Below, piece by piece: positions 22,930-32,755 of a DNA stretch of 64,000 nt. A program made the position numbers and the translations under genes. The notes under the pieces are model-generated. The model was not told the DNA's origin, made no database searches, and saw nothing but the letters and a program-made list of their open reading frames with translations. This DNA comes from Cornus controversa (taxonomy: Eukaryota > Streptophyta > Magnoliopsida > Cornales > Cornaceae). Numbering within the stretch: position 1 is the stretch's first letter; each line of letters opens with the position of its first letter. The stretch covers positions 12,566,853 to 12,630,852 of the forward strand of contig CM048848.1 of assembly GCA_026545225.1 (NCBI GenBank), written 5' to 3'.

Positions 22930-23612
22930 CAAGAATTATAGAGATTAAAAATACATTCGAACCATGGTACAATGCATGTAAGCAATGTAAGAAGAAAGTT
23001 GAAGTACGAAAGGATGGACTCAGTTGCACTAATTTTAAAACAAAAGACGTTGAATGCTTTCAAAGGTATTATTATATCTTTAAACATTCTATTTTTAAAA
23101 AAAAAAAAATTACAATATGACAAATATGACATTCTTTATTATTATGTATCAATGAAGTATACTCATTTATGCAGATTTATGAAGCAATTTCAAGTCAATA
23201 TTTGATGATTCTCAATCATTAATAAGTTGTTGATGAGCTAATACAGTTAAAAAGTTAGGTAATATTGTTTTCCTTACTCATAAAATTTATGGATAAAATA
23301 ATTCATTTGAAATGTATCAATATTATTAAAATAAATTTGTTCTTTTTGTAGGATGAGGAGATGAATGAATTTTACGACAAAGTGACAATTTGCAAAGGAA
23401 AATTATTTCTTTTTATGATCAAGATAAATAACAGTAAAAATGACGTAGTCAAAAATGGTTTTATGGTGACAGCTATTAAAGAAGTTTCACTTGAGAATGT
23501 TTATTTGAAGAGAACTCAGAAATATAAAAAGGATAAAGTGTTGAGAATTTTTAAAAGAATAGTAATAGATTGTTTAAGAATGGTTAGAATTATACATTTT
23601 GATTTCTTATAG
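22930..23612 (+). pseudogene. RPA70-like gene fragment of a Helitron
   Basis: At 22945-23085 the translation reads FEPWYNACKQCKKKVEV, then GLSCTNFKTKDVE and QRYYYIFK. This is the zinc-ribbon / OB-fold C domain of replication protein A large subunit in the version carried by plant Helitrons (WYxxCxxCxKxV...CTxCxxxxxxPRY), with one zinc cysteine replaced by phenylalanine. A following piece (about 23165-23260) contains VVDELIQLK. After an ag acceptor near 23350 the segment DEEMNEFYDKVTICKGKLFLFMIKI with GFMVTAIKEV matches the last OB-fold part. The exon-intron layout looks preserved, but the first exons are missing. RPA binds single-stranded DNA and probably assists rolling-circle transposition. 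The gene lies just upstream of a Helitron-like 3' end, as expected. Confidence 0.7.
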
Positions 23613-23794
23613 TTTATACTTGATTCCTTTCATGTGAATAATAGTTAACTTATAGTTTTATTTTTTTTAACAAGTTAGTTTATATTATCAAGGTTACATA
23701 ATTAAAATAGTTTTGGGTGTTTTAATTAATGTGTTTGGATGTGTTATAATAGTTTTGAATGTTTTAAGTGTTATAATAAAATTTTAATTTATTT

Positions 23795-23828
23795 TTAATC
23801 AAAGTGCATCGCACGTGTTTTAAACTAG
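23795..23828 (+). mobile_element. Helitron 3' terminus
   Basis: A short stem-loop gtgc-atc-gcac (about 23813-23823) is followed about ten bases later by CTAG at 23825-23828 and then T. Plant Helitrons end in CTRR preceded by such a hairpin and insert between A and T. The hairpin plus CTAGT arrangement, next to an RPA-like gene on the same strand, supports the call. No 5' TC end was found. Confidence 0.65.
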
Positions 23829-23834
23829 TATATA

Positions 23835-24950
23835 TATATGTATATATACATATACACAAAAATGAAACTGTCGATGGATTTGATATGTGCCTAATTGTTT
23901 TTTTATATTTTTAGGTGGCTAATTTGGACATTTTACTAGAGAAGAAATTTTAATTTATTTAGTATTAAAATTTTGGGGGTAATAAGGTAATATCACACCT
24001 AAAAATAGGTTGATTTGGTAAGAAAGGAGGTCAGTGTAAGATTTTTGCCAAGTTTTATTCGAGTATAATTAGGACAAATTTCAAGAGAAGTCAGTGTATT
24101 TAACCCTAACTAAAATATTGAGTCACAAATCAAACCAATCTGCGACTAGTTAAAATACCAATCAATAGTAATCTCGTGAAATATAAAAAAAGAAAGATGA
24201 AATACTTCATCTCCATTTTCAAAAATTGTATATATAATCAATGTGATATATAAAAAGTGAAATAGATTTTTAAGAGAGAAAATGTTAATAATTAGAATTT
24301 TGAGAAACTCACGAGAATGAAATAAAAAATTTAGTGGGGAAAAGCCAAGTGAGACCTAGAGAGGGAGGCTGCCACTACTAGAATTATTTTTATTTAAACC
24401 ATATTCTAGTGAATTTATCAAAAAATTTATCAGCATTGTGAAACAACAAGTTTCAATAGTTCCATTATTTTTTAAATCAAAATAAAAATATTGAGTCATA
24501 TTCGATTAAGATTGATTGAATTAACAATTCAGTATGCACTGTTACAACAATTCAAATATGAATAGAATAGAGACGGAAATTTCGGAGTGACGAATTAACT
24601 GTCCATTGATTTAATAATTTAAATAAAATAATATTTAGTTATTAAAATCAAAAGAACGAGTTGAAAACTTGAACCACTCAAGCAGTCAGGACTTTTACAA
24701 CTATGATGTACAAACGGTTTATAAATAAGTATAGATTTTAAAAATGAATAAATAATATTTATAACATTAAATCTTAATGAATTATTTATTTTATTGTTTA
24801 CACATTTTTCTTAAATGTACATTCTAATGTGAATGTATATACACAGTTTGCTGGTTAAATCTCTTAAACAAAAATATTTTCGCAGTGCTCTTTTCTTAGT
24901 TCTAACAATAAGAAAGGACATCATTGATTTGAAAGAGTCTTCATGAAGTT
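23835..24950. other. AT-rich intergenic, no gene recognised
   Basis: Only short frames and an alternating tatatatatg run near 23828-23860. No motif seen. Confidence 0.35.
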
Positions 24951-24954
24951 AAAT

Positions 24955-26875
24955 ATGTGATTGCGGCAGGATAGAAATGACGAATTGGAGATGGGAAGTC
25001 GGTTAACATTTGGTCTGATTCATGGCTGTCGGGCTCGTATGATTGTAAAATTTCTTCAATGCCTGAAAATGACCATTTGCGAACAGTTGCAGAAGTCATT
25101 GATCATGAAAGAGGCTGTTGGAAAATTGATGTTGTTGATAGGTGTTTTGATCAAAAGGATAGGGAGAAGATTTTACAAATTCCTATTAGAGTTACGATGA
25201 CGGGAAAAGATGAGAAAGTTTCACTGATAAAAGTGCATATTTTCTAGCTCTCGATATTATTACTGGTTCTCATGCAAATGATGTTTTGGCTGAATGCAGC
25301 TTTGGCTAGCAATTACGGAGAAACTTGGTTGATGTGTGAAAAATTCACTCTCTTCAAAAGATTTAATTTTTCCTCTAGCAGTCTCTTTATGACAAAATTG
25401 CAATAAATCTAAATCTTAAAAGGAGAGGTATGGTTGTTCATTCCTTTTGTCGAAGGTGCGACTTAGCGGACGGTTGACCATTTATTGTGTCTCTCCCAGA
25501 GTCCAAAGCAATGTGGACGCTGAGTCCTCTTTGAATTGACTTTGGATGCTCCCACCCCATGCCATGGTAGAGGAGATGGGTATCTTTGGCGGAAGGTTGG
25601 CAGGATGGCAATTGTTTCCCAGAATGTGCAGGCCTGGCTTCATTCTTGTGTTGGCACATATGGAAAAATCGCAATGATAGGACCTATAATTCCAAAGGAG
25701 TGGAACCTTGCGTGATTGTTGAGAGAGAGCTGTTCAGAATTTTTTTTTAAGTCAAGGAGATTAGAAATCAACTCAAGCAGCTTGACCCCTTACATGGACA
25801 GACCCACGTTGCCCCCACTGAAATTTACCCCCCCCCCCCCCCCGCCCCCCTTTTATATACATATATTTTTTAAATTATATACTTATATATAACCCCTTGC
25901 CCCCCTAAAATTACAAAAAAAACCACTAGGCCCCCTAATTTTTTTTTAATCTTTCTCTCTCTTCGTCCCCTCTCTCTCCCCAATATTTCTCTCTATCCCT
26001 CTCTTTCTCGCTCTCTCTTTTTCCCTTTCTCTCTATGTCCCCTCTCTCTATCCAATCTATTTCTCTCTCTTTTTACCCTCTCTTTGAGTCTTTGTCCCCT
26101 TTCTCTATATCTATAAAAATAATTTAAATTAATAAATTCATTTAATTTTTAATAGATAAATTAAAAAAATAATGAAGTAAATATTTTTTTAATTTTTTTT
26201 AATAATAAAGTAAATGTTATCAATGAACAATGATTAATTTATTCAATAGAATTACTACAATGGCTTAAAAAAAAAATTTAGTGTTAAAGGTTACCCCCCT
26301 CACAAAAATTCCTGGTTCCGTAACTGCCCCTTACCTTTCATTTCTCCTTATCCATGTCAGAAGTGGTCATCTCCTCCTATGGGTTTTGTCAAATTAAATG
26401 TTGGCGCCTCTTTTGATCAGATTCGAAAAGAAAGTAGATGCATTACTGTTCTTCGTGACCATGAAGGCGTTTTGCAAAAAAAATTGTCTCCATTACTTTT
26501 GATCATGTTCACTCTGCTTTAGTGGCTGAGGGTTTGATGATTCGTGTTGCAATTATGCTTTACTTGGAATGGAACTTGTCGAATGTATTTATTGAAGGAG
26601 ATTGTCAATCTGTTTTTAGCCTTGTTCCTGCTACAGAAGCTCTGTTTTCAATTTTGGCAAATTGTAAGGCTCTTCTTGGACTTTGCAGAAATGTTTAGCT
26701 CCAATGGGTTCCAAGAATGGGAAATAGAGCAGCGCATAAAGCTTGTCATGTTACTCCTCGCTCATTTGGTTTGGTTTCTTGTAGGAATTTTGTTCCTCTT
26801 GCTACCTCTCAAGTTCTGTTTAAATATGTCTGTTTTGTGTTGTAGTTGTTTTTATCTGTCGCTTTGTATAAAAAA
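24955..26875 (+). pseudogene. LINE 3' half: RT tail, zf-RVT and RNase H, broken
   Basis: In shifting frames the plus strand reads an RT-tail block (ISSMPENDHLRTVAEVIDHERGCWKID followed by KDREKILQIP, 25040-25190, given here only as landmarks). A zf-RVT region follows with LYDKIAINLNLKRRG, then WHIWKNRNDRTYNSK near 25650-25690. After the hAT insertion comes an RNase H domain with FVKLNVGASFDQ, VLRDHEG, FIEGDCQSV and a final NRAAHKA block near 26730-26755. This order (RT, zf-RVT, RVT_3-type RNase H) is that of plant L1-type LINE ORF2. Frameshifts and stops show that it is dead. A short A-rich tail (ataaaaaataaaaa) lies near 26868-26880. The 5' half is missing. Confidence 0.8.
25794..26326. mobile_element. 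hAT-like element inserted in the LINE
   Basis: The 533-bp insert begins near atggacagacccacg and ends near ggttccgtaactg; its ends are imperfect inverted repeats (CATGGACAGACCC against CAGTTACGGAACC). It is flanked by ccccttac at 25786-25793 and 26327-26334, an 8-bp duplication as for hAT elements. The LINE reading continues across the duplication, which confirms the insertion. The interior includes a long poly-C tract (about 25829-25850), CT-rich repeats and AT-rich sequence, with no transposase. The last base of the duplication could belong to the element. Confidence 0.75.
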
Positions 26876-26879
26876 TAAA

Positions 26880-27644
26880 AATGTACATACAGTAGATTAT
26901 TATAGGTGTGGCTCTAGAATTAATTTTTTTTTCTTTTAAAAAAAAGAAAAATAGCGAAATAACTGGGTTCATACCATTTCGACAGGTAGGGTGTACATAG
27001 GGCTCGTGTGATTGTAATTGGTCGGTGTCGGGTTGGATTTGAGCTCATGTGATTCAACCAACCCGACCCATCACCACAATTAATTACTGGACTAGTGGCG
27101 GGAAAGAACTCACATACTCTGTATTTCAAACAGTTTCACAATAGGAGTTGTAGTTCTGATGCTCTACAACTTCCTCTAATACTGCAACTTAAACTCCTAT
27201 TTGCTCTCCATTTATATACATACATACATACATATATATATACGCGTTTCTATATGTTACTATTTCAAAATTAGGGTTGATCGTTTCCACTTTGTTTGTT
27301 AAATTGACTCTCTTTGCATCCGAAGAAGAAGATTTCTAGGGTTCTTTATTTTCTCTTTCTATATATCTTTTTCACTGATTTCCTTTTTCATTCTCTCTTT
27401 CTATACATCTTTTTCCCAGATTTTCTTTTCGTCCCTTTTCAAATCTCTCTATATGGTTTTTGAAGATATTAATGCGATTTTTATTGGATGTGGTCTAATT
27501 TTGTTTGAATCGGCCATTGATTCGTATTTGATTGCTTCTGAGGCCTTTTCTGAACAGCTTCCTTTGATTCCGAATTAGTTTTTCTCCTTTTTGTGGCTTT
27601 CTGTTTTCGTATTTGGTATTTGGGATTGATTATTAACTCCATCC
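26880..27644 (+). promoter_or_regulatory. Upstream region and 5' leader of the WNK-like gene
   Basis: No gene here. A tacatacataca microsatellite (about 27218-27240) follows a tttatataca TATA-like stretch at 27211. From about 27300 the sequence becomes rich in TC tracts (cttttcgtcc, ctctttctatat) and has agaagaagattt-type stretches, as is usual for plant 5' leaders. The region 27430-27640 shows no in-frame ATG joined to the kinase. The transcription start cannot be fixed from the sequence. Confidence 0.4.
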
Positions 27645-29360
27645 ATGGAAGGTTTATTGATGAACATGAATGAGTTGTTGGAGAAAGCATCTAAAGCTAA
27701 AGCAAAATCAAGTATTCAAGAGGCTGTTATTATAGAGAAATCCCCAAATGGCCAATACATTCGCTACGATGAGATATTGGGGAGAGGAGAATTCAAGACT
27801 GTGAACAAGGGGTTTGATGAAGTTAATGGAATTGAAGTTGCTTGGAGCCAAGTGAGTATTGATCAGGGTGGTTCATTGGAGTCACAACAACCTTACACAG
27901 AGAGAGTGTTTTCAGAGGTTCACCTTCTCAAGTCATTGAAACATGCAAACATTGTCAAGTGCTATAGCCATTGGGTGGATGAGAAGAGCAACACTATCAA
28001 CATCATCACTGAGTACTTCACTTCTGGGAGTTTGAGGCAATTCCATACCAAGCATAAGAGTATTCATATGACTGCTATTAAGAAGTGGGCGAAGCAGATT
28101 CTCCGAGGTTTACACTATCTCCACAGTCAAAATCCACCCATCATTCATGGAGATCTCAAGTGCAACAACATTTTTGTGAATGGGAACAGAGCAGAGTTAA
28201 AAATTGGGGGTTTCGGGTTGGCTTCTGTTATGCAGCAGCCGCCTCCAAGTAGTGATGTTGGTACTCCTGAATTCATGATTCCGGAGCTTTATCAATTTGT
28301 AGATATATGTTCCTTTGGCATGTGCATGCTAGAGTTGGTTACTTGCGAATGCCCACACAGCGAATGCAAAAATCAAGAACAAACATATAAGGTCATGTCT
28401 GGGGTGATGAAGCCAGCTGCTCTAGACAGGGTGAAAGATCCCCAAGTGAGGCAGTTTATAGAGAAGTGTCTGGTTCCAACATCACAGAGTTTGTCCGCAG
28501 CAGAGCTCTCGAAAGAACCCTTCCTTTCATCTGAAAATTCAAAGGGGCTTATATATAAATGTGATCCTCTTGTACCAATAAAGGTAGTGCCAAAGTCTGA
28601 TTCTCTTCCGTTGGATACAAACACTAACAATAAGCTTTCAACTAGTACTTGTGGTGATAGCATCAATGAGGCCCCTCATCTTCTTTCAGTTCCAGAGTTG
28701 TTTCAGTGGTCCAATGAGAAAAGTGAATTCAGATTGGGAGGTGAGAAGGCTGATGATAACTCGGTCTCATTGACCTTGCGCATCACTGACTTGTGTGGTC
28801 AGGTGAAGACAGTTGAGTTTAAGTTTGATCTTGGTACTGATACTGTACCCTCAGTAGCTGCTGAGATGGTTGAACAGCTCAATTTGTTGTCAAATGATGA
28901 CGAGCCTGTGTTAGTCAAGTCAATGGATAGGTTGATTGACAAACTTGTACCCAACTGGAAAAATTCATATGGGGATTCTGTTGTACTTCAACATGATCAA
29001 AACTCACGAAGTTTGTCTATTTTAAGGTCTGATGATGGCAATACTGATCAACACAATAAGGGTTCGAATGGATTTGGTTCTGAAAGATCTGAAGGTAGTG
29101 TTGGGGGGTCTGTCATTATGAGTGAATTAACAAAGAAGAATTCAGAGATATCCTCAGTTGCTTCATCCACTGCACTGTCTAATGAGATGAGCTTGTTAAG
29201 TGTCTCTTCACCATCTGTAGCAGACAAAGATCAGTGTGACAAGTTGAAGCTGGAGCTTGATGCTATTGAGATGGAGTATTGCCAACGCTTGCTCGAACTC
29301 ATGAGAATGAGGGAGGATGCCTTGTATAATGCCAGACAGATGTGGATCAAGGAGAATTAG
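27645..29360 (+). CDS. WNK8-like protein kinase, intronless, degenerate catalytic site
   Basis: 571 residues in one exon. Residues 40-295 form a WNK-type kinase domain. The glycine loop is GRGEFKTV, with the WNK lysine at K51. The usual beta-3 lysine is replaced (VAW, W67), which is normal for WNKs. HRD is HGD (168-170) with Asn175 kept. The Mg-binding DLG/DFG is GFG (Gly189 instead of Asp), and APE is IPE (212-214). About six residues are missing between ELY and VDI near 216-219. Residues 361-438 are the OSR1_C / PF2-like domain that follows WNK kinase domains; 530-571 form a helical C-terminus as in WNK8/10. WNKs act in the cytosol in ion, clock and flowering signalling. Plant WNK genes normally have several introns, so this is probably a retrocopy. 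The frame is fully open, but the lost DFG aspartate suggests a pseudokinase. Family call certain; activity doubtful. Confidence 0.9.
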   Translation: MEGLLMNMNELLEKASKAKAKSSIQEAVIIEKSPNGQYIRYDEILGRGEFKTVNKGFDEVNGIEVAWSQVSIDQGGSLESQQPYTERVFSEVHLLKSLKHANIVKCYSHWVDEKSNTINIITEYFTSGSLRQFHTKHKSIHMTAIKKWAKQILRGLHYLHSQNPPIIHGDLKCNNIFVNGNRAELKIGGFGLASVMQQPPPSSDVGTPEFMIPELYQFVDICSFGMCMLELVTCECPHSECKNQEQTYKVMSGVMKPAALDRVKDPQVRQFIEKCLVPTSQSLSAAELSKEPFLSSENSKGLIYKCDPLVPIKVVPKSDSLPLDTNTNNKLSTSTCGDSINEAPHLLSVPELFQWSNEKSEFRLGGEKADDNSVSLTLRITDLCGQVKTVEFKFDLGTDTVPSVAAEMVEQLNLLSNDDEPVLVKSMDRLIDKLVPNWKNSYGDSVVLQHDQNSRSLSILRSDDGNTDQHNKGSNGFGSERSEGSVGGSVIMSELTKKNSEISSVASSTALSNEMSLLSVSSPSVADKDQCDKLKLELDAIEMEYCQRLLELMRMREDALYNARQMWIKEN

Positions 29361-30655
29361 ATATCAATTTTTTTTTTTTTTATGTAAATAGATTTTATTT
29401 TTCTCAAATACAATTCAAATATACATGTTTAAGTTTTTACAGAAATGAAACAGTTGCAATGTTCAATCAGCATTACTTGAATGATTACATTATAAATTTG
29501 TTATTTCTTTCACATATATATCTTTATTTCTATTTTGTTACTTTTTTTAGTTTGCCTTGTCTTTGTTGGTTCATATATGGTCAACTCAGGCCCTGGTAGT
29601 GCAGTGAGAATTATTATAGAGTAGCACCAAAATTGAAGACTCAGGCCCTGGTGGTGATTAGATTTTTTAGCCTCTATTATGAGCTTGGCCTAAACAATGT
29701 TGTGTTTGAATGCTAAATCTTTCTCAGTTGTTCATCATTATCACTAAGCCACTGTCTGATTCTCTACATTTCTAATTCCTTATAGTGTGTTTGGATAGGT
29801 AGAAGGGGAAGGAAAAGAAAGCAAAGCACCGTATTTATTAAGTAGCCTCTTTAACTGAGAAAGATATTAGATTGAAAATAAACTAAAACAAAATGGTTTA
29901 TTATGTAGGTGTTTCTTAATATCTAAGTCGGGCTTATCTTCATGTCTCTACTTTTGTTGCACAACTTTTGCACAACTTTATAGCCATATTTGCATGGGTT
30001 TCTGCTCTCCTTTAATGCTGCAAACTCCTCTGTTCCGAGTCTGGTGACTGCCAGAAGAATGGAGCAGCTAGTGGAAGTGGACTAAACTGTAAATTTCATT
30101 AGTAGGAATACAATCAAGGCAAATATTCCCTTTTGTTGAAAATCCAAATTGACTTCAGAATTTACTTTCTCTGAAACCAAACAAGTTTTAGCAATAAGTC
30201 ATGATTAAAGTTAAGCTGCCTAAGCCACCAAAGAGGGGAAGTTTGTTGAGAGGGCATTGTATAAAATATGGGGTGTATCAAACTGACAACAGAGATAAGT
30301 TGGAATACCTCCTCCAACTTTCTCTAAAGGTGATGTCTCTAATGATGAAAAAATTATCTTCATTGTAGATTCAGCAATTTTAATGTCTTGAATGAAGATC
30401 AGAGTACCCTGTTGTGCATATATACACATTCATATATGAAATTGAATATCTAGGCAAAAGCTTGACAATGAAATGTTGAGATCATTGAAATGGTAATTTG
30501 GGTTTTCAACCATATAACATGAGTAAATTGGGGAGAGGATCAATGAATGCTAACAATAGATGTTGCATGTGATCACTGTGTAATATCTGATCTACATCAT
30601 CAGCATCTCTTCCAAACTTGCTTGAGAAATGTAATCACAACAATTCCCTCTCTTC
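29361..30655. other. WNK-like 3' flank and intergenic
   Basis: A run of 14 T follows the stop codon closely, so this is not a poly(A) tail of a retrocopy on the plus strand. The phrase actcaggccctggt is duplicated at 29584 and 29639. No further gene recognised. Confidence 0.4.
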
Positions 30656-30659
30656 CAAT

Positions 30660-30985
30660 TTTGCCTGAGAATCCTATCAAATGTATCACTTCACCTTGCC
30701 ATATATATATATATATATGGCTTTGAACACAAAATACATAAATAATTGGTTTTCTTTTATTTGACCTTTAGCTTATTGTTTGTATGTGTGGGACTTGTAG
30801 TGTTAATGGGCTGGGCACGCCACGCGTTATAGGACCACAAGGCACCAAACTTTCAAGACTAACAAAGCTCATAGTATCTATAAATAAATCAAAATATTGA
30901 AGTTTTGGACACACACATATATATGAGTATTCCAACTTGCTTTGGTCCTAAATTGGAGTGTATGCTTGTGTTGTTTATCATGGAC
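30660..30985 (-). repeat. Inverted duplicate, copy B (partner 13683-13990)
   Basis: Reverse-complement match to 13683-13990, with an (AT)n expansion at about 30700-30718. Shared landmarks are tttcttttatttgacc, ccaaactttcaagactaacaaag, tcaaaatattgaagttttgg and ttggagtgtatgcttgtgttg. It lies between the WNK-like gene and the 3' end of the EDGP-like gene. Function unknown. Confidence 0.7.
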
Positions 30986-31356
30986 TAAAGATGCTAGAGT
31001 GTGGTAAGGGTTATCTGAAAGTAATATCAGATTTGTATGTGTTCATGGTATCCATGAACATGGGACCTCCAAATAAACAAATACACACATACAAATATGA
31101 CATTAAGAGAATTGGACAATGAACAGAGTAAACACCATGAAGCTAGTCTGAGGATCTATTGCTAATAAACTAAGAAATAATGAAAAGAAAAGTTAAGTCT
31201 TGGGTAATAGTGAACAGATTTTCTCTATTAAGACAATTGTACAAGATGCCAATACAATATAATATGACTATGAGTACATCACTTATTATCCATTACTTGA
31301 ACAAAGAAACACATGAAAAGCTCAACTACTACACTTGAATAAAATGGAGATGGTTC

Positions 31357-32676
31357 TCAGAAATTGAAGTTGGCACACTCAGAATCCACCCACTTAAGTG
31401 TAGAAGTAAATCCAAGCTTGGAAGCAGCTAGATCAAACTGAAGAAGATTGTCCTCCAATTGAAGTGCCCCAATCACAATAGATGTTCTTGGCTTTGAACC
31501 TCCATCCACAAAGCCTAAGCACACCACCTCATCGCTTATCTCCACCATCGAATTGGCCCCATACAATTCCCAGTACACATCCTTGTTCTCAAACACAAAT
31601 GCAATATCCGGGACACCAGCTCCAAGCGGAGTAAAACTCAAGAACTCCGTGCTAAAGCAATCCGTGAAAGGTGCCACAGGTGCCACTTTATTGACATTCA
31701 TGGCTTGGAGCTCATTTGCAAACGTTTTAGTAAGAACCTTGTAGATAGAGCTCTCAAGGACAGTGTAAGGCTCCACAGTACTAATCTTTGTTCCTCCGTA
31801 GCCTTTGCTGTTGATAGATAGTAAGGTTGTGTTCACTGCAATGGGCTTTCTGTTGATCATGATAGATTTCACTCCTACAAAGTATTCTGTTGATGGCTCG
31901 CCTTTTATATAAGCACTTGCGGTGCTCATAGGATTAACGTAGAGCCTAGTGTAAGAAAACCTTTCTATTATGTCAATGGGCTTCGAGTTTCTAAGGTTTT
32001 GGCGGAAGACATAAGGTGCATTGCCGAAAAATAGAGCACCATTAGACTTGGGAGTGGATGGCAGGCATATGGCAAATTTTTTAGGGAAGCTTCCCCCATA
32101 TGCAGATGAAAATTGGTTTGGCAGCGAAATTGGGGTCATTCCTAGGCCTGCCATTCCCTTGACACCACTTGCAAGGCCATCTAATAGCCGAGTCCGTGCA
32201 CAAGCGAAGATATAATTTGGAATCTTAGCAACTGAGACAGCATTGGCTCTATCTATTGATAAAAGTGAAATAACATCCATGCCTAACTCTTCGAAATCGA
32301 CTTTTTTAGTTACCGTGTTTTCGGGTGCCAGTGAACAAGTGTTGTTGGTGCATCCTGGCCTAGGAGGAGAGAGGCACCGAAAACAACCATTGGCATTGGC
32401 TACTGAGCAGGGGGCTGAGCCGCAACGGCCAGGCTGATATGTGGATGTCTTGTATCCAATTTCACAGTCCATCCAGAGGCTTTCACCTCCAAGATCAACA
32501 ACAAAGCTCTTCTGCACAAGAGGGGTTCCTAGGCCCAAGTGGGTTATGTATTGGAGGGTGGAGGGATCTTTAGAGACTGGGAGGAGCATGGCTTTGGGTT
32601 TTGAAGATGCTTTTGCCTTTGAGAGAGAGATGAAAAAGAGGAGAGAGAACATAAGTAGTTGTATATAAGAAGCCAT
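31357..32676 (-). CDS. EDGP / basic 7S globulin-like secreted aspartic-protease-like inhibitor
   Basis: 439 residues from the ATG at 32676. That start is chosen because it begins a signal peptide (MASYIQLLMFSLLFFIS, about 1-22) and follows a TATA box by about 75 bp; the in-frame ATG at 32778 lies upstream of the TATA box. It is a two-lobe pepsin-like fold. The TAXI_N lobe (about 40-220) has VVDLGG (59-64) in place of the first DTG, and cysteines pair as in the family (71, 85, 90, 98, 101, 109, 114). The TAXI_C lobe (about 245-435) lacks the second catalytic aspartate (SKGYGGT, 290-296) and ends in the family hallmark CANFNF. Glycosylation sequons lie at N111 and N282. Relatives (carrot EDGP, soybean 7S globulin, GIP-type and TAXI inhibitors) are apoplastic and bind or inhibit microbial glycanases, so no proteolysis is expected. 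Single exon, as is usual for the family. A decayed tandem copy lies upstream. Confidence 0.93.
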   Translation of the reverse strand: MASYIQLLMFSLLFFISLSKAKASSKPKAMLLPVSKDPSTLQYITHLGLGTPLVQKSFVVDLGGESLWMDCEIGYKTSTYQPGRCGSAPCSVANANGCFRCLSPPRPGCTNNTCSLAPENTVTKKVDFEELGMDVISLLSIDRANAVSVAKIPNYIFACARTRLLDGLASGVKGMAGLGMTPISLPNQFSSAYGGSFPKKFAICLPSTPKSNGALFFGNAPYVFRQNLRNSKPIDIIERFSYTRLYVNPMSTASAYIKGEPSTEYFVGVKSIMINRKPIAVNTTLLSINSKGYGGTKISTVEPYTVLESSIYKVLTKTFANELQAMNVNKVAPVAPFTDCFSTEFLSFTPLGAGVPDIAFVFENKDVYWELYGANSMVEISDEVVCLGFVDGGSKPRTSIVIGALQLEDNLLQFDLAASKLGFTSTLKWVDSECANFNF

Positions 32677-32748
32677 TGACAGAGAGAGTAGAAATAGTAG
32701 TAATGCAGAAGATGGTGTTATGGGAAAGATTGAATGGGCATTCCTTAA

Positions 32749-32755
32749 TTTTATA
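32749..32755 (-). promoter_or_regulatory. TATA box of the EDGP-like gene
   Basis: On the minus strand the sequence reads tataaaa at 32755-32749, about 73 bp before the start codon. The same box is conserved at the corresponding place (41071-41077) upstream of the decayed copy. It decides the start codon at 32676. Confidence 0.7.

Noticed and set aside
29370..29384. T run after the WNK-like stop as a retroposition poly(A) tail
   Set aside because: A retrocopy on the plus strand would show an A run, not a T run; the intron-free structure is the only support for retroposition.
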